Below, one piece after another: positions 1 through 5,452 of a stretch of 7,197 bases of DNA (its first letter is position 1; each line of letters begins with the position of its first letter). This DNA comes from an uncultured Oscillospiraceae bacterium (GTDB taxonomy: Bacteria > Bacillota > Clostridia > Oscillospirales > Ruminococcaceae): contig CAJTVI010000098.1 of NCBI GenBank assembly GCA_910579545.1, forward strand, positions 1 to 7,197, written 5' to 3'. The notes beneath the pieces were generated by a model. The model was not told where the DNA came from. It searched no databases and saw only the letters and a program-made list of their open reading frames with translations. Both the position numbers and the translations under genes were made by a program.

Positions 1-1047
1 CGCACCCAGCCCGCCGCCCAGCCGGGCCCCGGCGCGCAAACGCCTGCCGCGCAGCCCGCCGCCCCCCGCCCGAGGGTGCGCCGGGTGGGCACCTTTACCA
101 TGGGGGTGGCGCTGATCCTGGCCGGGCTTTTGATCTGCGCAAGCCTGCTTTTGCCCGCCTTCAACATCCTGCTGGCGGCCAAGCTGGCCCCGCTGGTGCT
201 GGTGGCGCTGGGGTGCGAGGTGCTCTACTGGAGCGCCCACCAGGGCAGCGCCAGGATCAAGTACGATTTTTTGAGCGTGTTCGTCTGCTTTGTGCTGCTC
301 TGCGCCTCGATCGGCGCGGCGGCGGTGCCGGCGCTCTGGCGGTATTTTGGGCCGGACCGGCAGATGACCGAGAGCCGGCTGGCCAACGAGCTGGTGGAGG
401 CGGCCTACCCCGCCCTAAAGGACCAGAACCTGCGCAACATGTCGGTCAACGTGAGCCTGACCGGGGTGGAATTTGACGCCGGCATGGCCCTGACCGACCT
501 GACCGCCCAGGACTATGTGGGGGTCAACGTCACCCTGCGCGGCGCTTTTGCCGACACCCAGAGCTTTGCCGCGGCCTGCCGCCGGGTGCTGGACGTGCTG
601 GGCGGGCTGGGGGTGCCCATCCGGTATGTGGACTTTTACGCCGAGGACGAGGCCAACCACTACACCCTGAGCGTCTCGAGCCGGTACGACTGGGACGCCA
701 GCGCCGCCCAGCTGGCCGAGCTGGCCAGCCACGAGGTCTACACCGAAAACGAGGACTGGATGGAGGAGCAGAACTACCAGCTCCAGCAGGCCTATGAGGA
801 TGGCTGGTACCTGGCGGTCGAGAGCGATCCGGACGAGCCGGCGCCCGGGTGGTCGGAGGACGCCGCGCTCCAGCGCGCCTTTGAGATGGGTTGGAGCTAC
901 GGATGCAGGCTGCGGGACGGCTATGCCCAGACCGAGGAGGGCGAGGGCGAACCGGCCGGCGAAGCCCTTGCCCCGCCGGCCGGACAAACGGTGGAACCCG
1001 GCAGCGCCGTGCAGCCGGTGCCCGAAACGCCCGACGCGGCGGCGTGA
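1..1047 (+). CDS. Multi-pass membrane protein of unknown function, 5'-partial
   Basis: The frame is open from the first base of the window to the TGA at 1045-1047, so the true start probably lies outside. A GTG at 76 is the first possible start inside, but codons 1-25 already encode a Pro/Ala/Gln-rich stretch that looks like a linker rather than untranslated DNA. Numbering from that GTG, three hydrophobic segments lie at about residues 9-31, 34-53 and 64-88. They are followed by a soluble region of about 230 residues and an acidic, then Pro/Ala-rich, C-terminal tail. Residues 95-215 look like a folded alpha/beta domain; 215-275 are rich in Glu, Tyr and Trp. I do not recognise the family. A linker followed by three closely spaced membrane helices recalls Firmicute proteins with an N-terminal zinc ribbon, but any such ribbon would lie outside the window. 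No function is assigned. Confidence 0.75.
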   Translation, partial: RTQPAAQPGPGAQTPAAQPAAPRPRVRRVGTFTMGVALILAGLLICASLLLPAFNILLAAKLAPLVLVALGCEVLYWSAHQGSARIKYDFLSVFVCFVLLCASIGAAAVPALWRYFGPDRQMTESRLANELVEAAYPALKDQNLRNMSVNVSLTGVEFDAGMALTDLTAQDYVGVNVTLRGAFADTQSFAAACRRVLDVLGGLGVPIRYVDFYAEDEANHYTLSVSSRYDWDASAAQLAELASHEVYTENEDWMEEQNYQLQQAYEDGWYLAVESDPDEPAPGWSEDAALQRAFEMGWSYGCRLRDGYAQTEEGEGEPAGEALAPPAGQTVEPGSAVQPVPETPDAAA

Positions 1048-1115
1048 GGGGGGCGTATCGCCGCCGCTATTCCCGGGCTTCCACAGGCCCCTCTCCCTCA
1101 CTGCACAGTCCGAAC

Positions 1116-1224
1116 GCCCGCCACCTCCCCGGCCAGCCTCCGCCTCTCTGCGCCGGCCTTTATGTTCACACTTTATACCTTCTCCTGTAATGGGGGTCTG
1201 GGGGATTTATCCCCCAGATTGGCC
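1116..1224 (+). repeat. Dispersed 109-base repeat, copy A
   Basis: This stretch matches the minus strand of 6239-6131 over 109 bases without any gap; by hand count about 93 positions are identical. It has a GC-rich left part, an AT-rich middle (about 1160-1190) and a right part with a perfect 9-bp hairpin (arms 1197-1205 and 1210-1218, loop TTTA). All four loop bases differ from copy B. The loop-closing pair is A-T here and G-C in copy B, so pairing is preserved. It lies between a stop codon and a terminator, has no convincing reading frame, and looks like a small non-coding dispersed element. Confidence 0.85.
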
Positions 1225-1278
1225 AGCCGGCGCATAACCTCCGGCTTTGACAAGCCCTAAAACAGAAAAACCAAAACA

Positions 1279-1314
1279 CCCGCGGCCCCTTTTTCAAGGG
1301 CCGCGGGCGTTTTT
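1279..1314 (+). terminator. Rho-independent terminator
   Basis: A perfect 10-bp GC stem (arms 1279-1288 and 1298-1307) with a 9-base loop is followed by CG and a run of five T at 1310-1314. It lies about 230 bases after the membrane-protein stop and upstream of the binding-protein promoters. It therefore probably ends the upstream transcript and insulates the ABC operon. The minus-strand side is also T-rich, so it may work in both directions. Confidence 0.88.
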
Positions 1315-1345
1315 ATATAAAAAGCCTGCGGAATGGATAAATTCT

Positions 1346-1374
1346 TTGTATAAACCGTTAAAAATGAATATAAT
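1346..1374 (+). promoter_or_regulatory. Secondary sigma-A-like promoter
   Basis: A perfect TATAAT at 1369-1374 is preceded, 17 bases upstream, by a weak -35 (TTGTAT, 1346-1351, three of six matches to TTGACA). It lies in the same AT-rich island as the stronger promoter about 40 bases downstream, so it may be a tandem promoter or chance AT-richness. Confidence 0.4.
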
Positions 1375-1387
1375 GCCAAAAAATGCA

Positions 1388-1416
1388 TTGACAAAGAATA
1401 AATATGCAACTATACT
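1388..1416 (+). promoter_or_regulatory. Sigma-A promoter of the ABC transporter operon
   Basis: A consensus -35 TTGACA (1388-1393) and a -10 TATACT (1411-1416) are separated by exactly 17 bases. The island of about 120 AT-rich bases is unlike the rest of the window. Transcription would begin near 1423, giving an untranslated leader of about 190 bases before the binding-protein ATG at 1615. Confidence 0.85.
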
Positions 1417-1422
1417 GAATCT

Positions 1423-1614
1423 TGTTTTCCAGCAAAAGCCGCGGCGGCCGCCCCTTTTGGGCCCTGCGCCGCGGCGCGGAAAACGGCACACGGCCCGCCG
1501 CCCGGGAGAGGGGCCCGGGGGCAGCGGCGGAACGCCGCCGGCCGGTGCGGCTATTTTAAAAAGCTGCGCGCAGCGCCTGCTGGCGCGGCTTCCGAAGAGA
1601 GAAGGAGATCACCC
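1423..1614 (+). other. Long GC-rich structured leader of the ABC operon
   Basis: Between the predicted start of transcription and the ATG at 1615 lie about 190 bases with several hairpins: 1438-1446 with 1467-1475 (9 bp, 20-base loop), 1501-1506 with 1514-1519 (6 bp), and 1524-1529 with 1533-1538 (6 bp, GAA loop), plus a 12-base palindrome at 1563-1574. I recognise no known riboswitch or T-box motif. No T-run follows any of these stems, so classical attenuation is not evident. The binding-protein ribosome site GAAGGAG (1601-1607) sits 7 bases before the ATG. Confidence 0.45.
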
Positions 1615-2448
1615 ATGAAAAAGATGCTTGCTTTCTGCCTTGCCCTCTGCCTTGTGCTTGCGCTGGCCGGCTGCGGCGGCGCGGCGTCCGGCTCCGTGCC
1701 GGCCGCGGGTTCCGCCCCGGCCAGCTCCGCGCCGGCCTCGAACCAGACCATCTTCAGCCTGGCCGATCTGGAGGGCAAAACGGTCGGGGTGCAGCTGGGC
1801 ACCACCGGCGACACCTACGCCGCCGACATCAAGGACGTGACCGTGGACCAGTACAGCAAGGGCGCCGACGCGGTGCAGGCCCTGCTTACCAACAAGGTGG
1901 ACGCCGTGATCATCGACAACGAGCCGGCCAAGGTGTTTGTGAGCAGCAACGCCGACAAGCTGATGCTGCTGGACGAGGACTTTGCGGTGGAGGACTACGC
2001 CATCTGCATGGCCAAGGACAAGGCCGAGCTCACCGAGGCCTTCAACGGCGCCATCGCCCAGATCAAGGAGAACGGCACCCTGCAGGCCATCCTGGACAAG
2101 TACATCAACGGGGTGGAAGGGGCCGCGGGCTATGTGACCCCCGAGGGCACCGAGTATCCCAACGGCCAGCTGGTCATGGCCACCAACGCCTACTTCCCGC
2201 CCTACGAGTACTACGAGGGCGAGACGATCGTGGGCATCGACGCCGAGTTTGCCAAGGCCATCTGCGACATTCTGGGCTACGAGCTGGTGATCGAGGATAT
2301 GGAGTTTGATTCGATCATCACGGCGGTGCAGAGCGGCAAGGCCGATTTTGGCGCGGCCGGCATGACCGTGACCGAGGACCGGCTGCAGAACGTCAATTTC
2401 ACCGACAGCTACTGCACCGGCATCCAGAGCGTGATCGTGCTCAAGTAA
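1615..2448 (+). CDS. Polar amino acid ABC transporter substrate-binding lipoprotein, apparently circularly permuted
   Basis: This 277-residue lipoprotein would capture a polar amino acid outside the membrane and deliver it to the permease encoded downstream. Residues 1-20 are a lipoprotein signal ending in the lipobox LAGC, with Cys20 as the lipidation site; an Ala/Ser/Pro linker runs to about 45. The family-3 binding domain follows in swapped order. Residues 46-165 are what is normally the C-terminal part: the lobe-2 start SLADLEGKTVGVQLG, the IIDNEPA segment with Asp101, and the closing helices ending in LDKYI. Residues 186-277 are what is normally the N-terminal part: LVMATNAYFPPYEYY, the GID signature at 207-209 and TVTEDR with Arg256, the residue that in this family binds the ligand carboxylate. 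The protein ends in VIVLK, the strand that normally leads into lobe 2. Each half occurs once, joined by a new linker at about 165-185. Promoter, ribosome site and intact frame suggest it is expressed. The ligand cannot be named. Confidence 0.92.
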   Translation: MKKMLAFCLALCLVLALAGCGGAASGSVPAAGSAPASSAPASNQTIFSLADLEGKTVGVQLGTTGDTYAADIKDVTVDQYSKGADAVQALLTNKVDAVIIDNEPAKVFVSSNADKLMLLDEDFAVEDYAICMAKDKAELTEAFNGAIAQIKENGTLQAILDKYINGVEGAAGYVTPEGTEYPNGQLVMATNAYFPPYEYYEGETIVGIDAEFAKAICDILGYELVIEDMEFDSIITAVQSGKADFGAAGMTVTEDRLQNVNFTDSYCTGIQSVIVLK

Positions 2449-2475
2449 AAAAAGCGCCCGCCGGGGGCGGGGCGC
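2447..2475 (-). terminator. Hairpin with T-run on the minus strand, at the binding-protein stop
   Basis: Arms 2454-2462 and 2466-2475 pair with one bulged G and a GGG loop. The seven A at 2447-2453 overlap the binding-protein stop codon and become seven T on the minus strand directly after the stem. This has the form of a terminator for minus-strand transcription, yet no minus-strand gene lies here. On the plus strand there is no T-run, so it should not stop the operon. Confidence 0.4.
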
Positions 2476-2499
2476 AAAGCGCCAACAAAGCAACAAAAG

Positions 2500-2530
2500 G
2501 GCAGGGGCCAGCGCAGCGCTGACCCCTGCC
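2500..2530 (+). repeat. 15-bp inverted repeat in the gap between binding protein and permease
   Basis: Two 15-base arms separated by one base pair at 14 of 15 positions, giving a very stable hairpin in the operon mRNA. No T-run follows. In ABC importers such hairpins after the binding-protein gene often protect the upstream mRNA and let the binding protein be made in excess over the membrane parts; that role here is inferred. Confidence 0.6.
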
Positions 2531-2602
2531 GCGCGGTAAAGGGATCAAAAGCAGCGCGGGCCGCCCGCAGGCCGGGCGCGGTAAAAGCGCTCTTATCAGT
2601 AA

Positions 2603-2627
2603 GGCGGCCCGCCGGGGGCGGGCCGCC
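2603..2627 (+). repeat. Perfect 11-bp hairpin upstream of the permease
   Basis: Arms 2603-2613 and 2617-2627 are fully complementary with a GGG loop. The hairpin ends 17 bases before the permease ribosome site (GGGGAG, 2645-2650). It may stabilise upstream mRNA or influence translation of the permease; no T-run follows. Confidence 0.55.
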
Positions 2628-2656
2628 CGCGCGCCGCACAAAAAGGGGAGAAGGGC

Positions 2657-3376
2657 ATGGACGCATTTTGGCAAAGCGAGTTCTGGCGGGTTTTTAAGCA
2701 GAACTTTATCGAGGAAAACCGCTGGACCTACCTGGCCAGCGGCCTGCAAACCACCCTCGTCGTTACCCTGCTGGCCCTTTTGATGGGCATTTTGCTGGGC
2801 GGGCTGGTGGCGATCCTGCGGGTGATGCACGACAAGGAGGAGCGCCCCGGCCGCGCGCTGCGGCTGGCGGACGCGGTCTGCCGGCTCTACCTCACCCTCA
2901 TCCGCGGCACCCCCATGATGCTGCAATTGCTCATCATGTACTTTGTGGTCTTTGGCAGCGTCAAGATCGACAAAACCGTCACGGCGGTGCTGGCCTTCGG
3001 CATCAACTCGGGGGCCTACCTGGCCGAGATCTTCCGCGGCGGCATCATGAGCATCGACCCCGGCCAGACCGAGGCCGGCCGCAGCCTGGGGCTGCCCTAC
3101 CGGGTGGTGATGGCCCGCATCATCCTGCCGCAGGCGGTCAAAAACGTGCTGCCGGCGCTGGTCAACGAGCTGATCGCCCTGCTCAAGGAGACCTCGATCG
3201 TGGGCTACATCGGCCTGCGGGACCTCACCCGCGGGGCGGACGTCATCCGCAGCCAGACCTGGGTGGCCTTTGCCCCGCTGCTGGGGGCGGCGGCCATCTA
3301 CCTGCTGATCGTGATCCTGCTGACCAAGCTGGCCGGCCGGATCGAAAGGAGGCTGGGCCAGAGTGATCGAGGTTAA
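2657..3376 (+). CDS. Polar amino acid ABC transporter permease (GlnP/HisM type)
   Basis: This 239-residue inner-membrane protein would form the transport channel of the importer. An N-terminal segment precedes a first membrane helix at about 30-55. RGTP at 83-86 and a run of hydrophobic helices (about 86-100, 107-123, 205-225) are typical of the HisM/GlnP permease family. The EAA loop, which contacts the ATPase, is visible at 139-160 (EAGRSLGLPY followed by ILPQA). The length is normal for the family. The start follows GGGGAG by 6 bases. Only one permease gene is present, so a homodimer is likely. The last codons overlap the start of the ATPase gene by 14 bases, which indicates translational coupling. 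The 208-base gap to the binding protein holds three hairpins. Confidence 0.95.
   Translation: MDAFWQSEFWRVFKQNFIEENRWTYLASGLQTTLVVTLLALLMGILLGGLVAILRVMHDKEERPGRALRLADAVCRLYLTLIRGTPMMLQLLIMYFVVFGSVKIDKTVTAVLAFGINSGAYLAEIFRGGIMSIDPGQTEAGRSLGLPYRVVMARIILPQAVKNVLPALVNELIALLKETSIVGYIGLRDLTRGADVIRSQTWVAFAPLLGAAAIYLLIVILLTKLAGRIERRLGQSDRG
3345..3352 (+). promoter_or_regulatory. Ribosome binding site supporting the GTG start of the ATPase
   Basis: AAAGGAGG lies inside the permease gene, 10 bases before a GTG at 3363. No ATG is placed as well, and the protein reading from this GTG begins as ABC ATPases normally do (MIEVKNL), so it decides the start. Confidence 0.8.
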
Positions 3377-4085
3377 AAACCTGCAAAAATCCTTCGAGGG
3401 CCTCAGGGTGCTGGACGGGGTGGACCTGACCATCCGCAGGGGGGACAAGGTGGTGCTGGTGGGGCCGTCGGGCTGCGGCAAATCGACCTTCCTGCGCTGT
3501 TTGAACCTGCTGGAGCGGCCGGACGGCGGCGAGGTATACTTTGAGGGCCAGCTGCAGGGCGGCCCGGATACCGACGTGAACCTGCTGCGCCGCCGGATGG
3601 GCATGGTGTTCCAGCAGTTCAACCTCTTCCCGCACCTCACCGTGCGGCAGAACATCACCCTGGCGCCGGTGCAGCTGAAGCTCAAGACCCAGCCCGAGGC
3701 GGACGCGCTGGCCCTCTCCCTGCTCGAGCGGATCGGCCTGGCCGACAAGGCGGACGCCTACCCCAGCAAGCTTTCGGGCGGGCAGAAGCAGCGGATCGCG
3801 ATCGTGCGGGCGCTGGCCATGGAGCCGGAGGTGATGCTGTTTGACGAGCCCACCAGCGCGCTGGACCCCGAGATGGTGGGGGAGGTGCTGGAGCTGATGA
3901 AGCAGCTGGCCCGGGACGGCATGACCATGGTGGTGGTGACCCACGAGATGGGCTTTGCCCGGGAGGTGGCCAACCGGGTGATCTTTATCGACGAGGGCCG
4001 GGTGCAGGAGGACGAGCCGCCCGAGGAGTTTTTTGCAAACCCCAAAAACGAGCGGCTCAAGAGCTTTTTGTCCAAGGTGCTGTAG
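3363..4085 (+). CDS. Polar amino acid ABC transporter ATP-binding protein (GlnQ type)
   Basis: This 240-residue cytoplasmic ATPase would power the importer. All motifs are intact: Walker A GPSGCGKST at 34-42, Q-loop Gln84 in FQQFNLFPH, signature LSGGQ at 137-141, Walker B VMLFDEP at 157-163 with Glu162 as catalytic base, D-loop SALD, and switch His194. The sequence FQQFNLFPHLTV is typical of the polar amino acid subfamily (GlnQ, HisP, ArtP). Length is normal. The signature continues as KQR rather than the more usual QQR, a tolerated change. The GTG start overlaps the permease by 14 bases. A terminator follows three bases after the stop. The amino acid carried cannot be told from the sequence. 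Confidence 0.96.
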   Translation: MIEVKNLQKSFEGLRVLDGVDLTIRRGDKVVLVGPSGCGKSTFLRCLNLLERPDGGEVYFEGQLQGGPDTDVNLLRRRMGMVFQQFNLFPHLTVRQNITLAPVQLKLKTQPEADALALSLLERIGLADKADAYPSKLSGGQKQRIAIVRALAMEPEVMLFDEPTSALDPEMVGEVLELMKQLARDGMTMVVVTHEMGFAREVANRVIFIDEGRVQEDEPPEEFFANPKNERLKSFLSKVL

Positions 4086-4087
4086 CC

Positions 4088-4116
4088 GAGGGCCGGTACC
4101 TGCCGGCCCTCTTTAT
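4088..4116 (+). terminator. Rho-independent terminator of the ABC operon
   Basis: A perfect 9-bp stem (arms 4088-4096 and 4103-4111) with a 6-base loop is followed by TTTATT. It starts two bases after the ATPase stop codon. Its T-tract overlaps the stop codon of the converging hydrolase remnant (TAA on the minus strand, 4115-4113). Confidence 0.9.
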
Positions 4117-4631
4117 TCGAGGCTGACCGCCGCGTCCTGGTACAGCGTGTTGCCCAGCAGTTCGGGAGACTCTCCCACAAATGCCTTTGCGGCCTCCTGG
4201 TCGCCCTGGAGCTGCCACATGAACCAGGCGGTCACATACCCGTCCGCCGAATATAGCATCCTGCCGTGATCCATACCGGGCCGCAGGGCCGTAACGGTGC
4301 CGGCCGGTATCGCGTCGGCAAGCTCCTTCACCCCGTCCGGGGAGATCACATCATTTTCCGCGGCGGCCAAAATCAGGGTGGGGACGGCCATTTTGCCGGG
4401 GTCATACTCCAGCCCGATGGCCATTGCCAGCGCCCACTCGGTGGGGGACAGGCTCACGGCGCAGGTATACAGCCCGCCGTGGGGCTGTTCGCTGACCGCG
4501 TTGAACACCGCCACACCGCCCTGGGAGTGGCCGGAGATCCCAACGCGGCCGGTGTCCACCTTTTGGTAAAATACGCTGTTTGGGTCGCTGTTCTGTTCCA
4601 GCAGCCAGACAAGGGTGGCCTCGACCCCCCC
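4113..4631 (-). pseudogene. Alpha/beta hydrolase, 5'-truncated remnant (PETase/chlorophyllase-like)
   Basis: About 172 residues of the C-terminal half of an alpha/beta hydrolase are readable up to the TAA at 4115-4113. The nucleophile elbow GHSQGG, preceded by KVDTGRVGIS, lies near residues 34-39 of the fragment. A likely acid residue in AENDVISP and the catalytic His in GMDHGRM follow, so the whole triad is present. The N-terminal half of the fold, with the first strands and oxyanion-hole region, is missing. Recognisable homology stops near 4631. The next 90 bases up to the reductase stop at 4724 contain no ATG in frame; the only nearby candidate, a GTG at 4649, lacks a ribosome site at usable distance. 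The frame does stay open further upstream, but there it runs antisense-like through the reductase gene in another phase. I read this as a deletion remnant whose breakpoint lies just behind the reductase gene. It is less GC-rich than its neighbours. Confidence 0.75.
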
Positions 4632-4723
4632 TCTATTAAAGCTGAACACCCCACAGGCGTGTTTGCCCGCTTGCCTTTTGCGGCGCGCCCTCCTTGCTTT
4701 TTGCCCGGCCTGGCCGGCCGGGC

Positions 4724-5452
4724 TTACACCACCAGCCCGCCGTTGACCCCCAGCACCTGCCCGGTGATAAAGCCGGCCTCCTCGCTGGCAAGCCAGAGCA
4801 GCGCGCCGGCCACCTCCTGCGGGGTGCCCAGCCGGCCCAGGGGGGTCTCGTCGGCCAGGGCGGCTTTGTCGGCCGGGGCGAAGCCGGCCATCATGTCGGT
4901 GTCGATCACGCCGGGGGCCACGCAGTTCACCGTGACGCCGCTGGGGCCCTCCTCCTTGGCAAGGGCGCGGGTCAGGCCGATCAGCCCGGCCTTGGCGGCC
5001 GAATAGTGCACCTCGCAGCTGCCGCCCACCTGGCCCCACATGCTGCTCACCGTGAGGATGCGCCCCCACCTTTGCCGCAGCATGCCGGGCAGCGCCCGCC
5101 GGCAGCAAAAAAACGCGCCGGTCAGGTGCACGTCCAGCATCCGCCGCCATTCTTGCTCGGTGATATCGGTAAAAAGCCGCTGGGCCGCAATGCCCGCATT
5201 GCACACCAGCACGTCCACCCCGCCAAACGCCCGCTCGGCCTCGGTGAACATCCGGTCCACATCGGCCCAAACGGCCACGTCCCCCGCCACCGGCAGCACC
5301 TGCCCCGGCCAGCGGGCGGCCAGCGCCTCGGCGGCGGCCCTTGAGCGCCGGTAGCCCAGCGCCACCGCGTAGCCCGCCCCGGCAAAGGCCCCGGCCGCCG
5401 CCGCGCCGATGCCGCGGGAGCCGCCGGTGATCAGCACGGTTTTTTGTTTCAT
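4724..5452 (-). CDS. ymfI: Short-chain dehydrogenase/reductase, YmfI-type (EF-P 5-aminopentanone reductase) or FabG-like
   Basis: This 242-residue NADPH-type reductase has the classical SDR features: nucleotide motif TGGSRGIG at 9-16, NAG at 85-87, Ser137, Tyr150 and Lys154 of the YxxxK site (YSAAK), and APG at 179-181. The stretch SSMWGQVGGSCEVHYSA strongly recalls YmfI of Firmicutes, which reduces the 5-aminopentanone group on elongation factor P; FabG (3-oxoacyl-ACP reductase) is the main alternative, but no fatty-acid genes are near. The catalytic Asn of the SDR tetrad (Asn110 in E. coli FabG) is replaced by His109 in DVHLTG. The ATG overlaps the tadA stop as ATGA, and AAGGAGG inside tadA lies 7 bases upstream, so the two genes are coupled. 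Sure of SDR; fairly sure of YmfI type. Confidence 0.9.
   Translation of the reverse strand: MKQKTVLITGGSRGIGAAAAGAFAGAGYAVALGYRRSRAAAEALAARWPGQVLPVAGDVAVWADVDRMFTEAERAFGGVDVLVCNAGIAAQRLFTDITEQEWRRMLDVHLTGAFFCCRRALPGMLRQRWGRILTVSSMWGQVGGSCEVHYSAAKAGLIGLTRALAKEEGPSGVTVNCVAPGVIDTDMMAGFAPADKAALADETPLGRLGTPQEVAGALLWLASEEAGFITGQVLGVNGGLVV

Noticed and set aside
1247..1618. A 123-codon plus-strand frame across the terminator, promoter and leader
   Set aside because: It spans a strong terminator and a consensus promoter, and its composition changes with the underlying elements; no ribosome site and no protein-like pattern.
1615..2448. Reading the binding protein as a normal protein broken by a frameshift or truncated at its end
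   Set aside because: The part missing after VIVLK is not found in any frame downstream; it is present in full at the start of the same uninterrupted frame, so the order is swapped rather than lost.
2441..3748. A 435-codon open frame on the minus strand opposite the permease and ATPase genes
   Set aside because: It lies antisense to two clearly conserved genes, has low-complexity GC-driven composition and no recognisable domain; it is a by-product of high GC content.
4701..4723. GC-rich inverted repeat just after the reductase stop as a terminator
   Set aside because: On the minus strand the stem is followed by A residues, not T, so it lacks the terminator form for the reductase transcript.
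4632..5270. N-terminal half of a 385-codon minus-strand frame continuing upstream of the hydrolase remnant
   Set aside because: It runs in another phase through the well-supported reductase gene and encodes Arg/Gly/Ala-rich sequence with no homology; only the part below about 4631 is real hydrolase.
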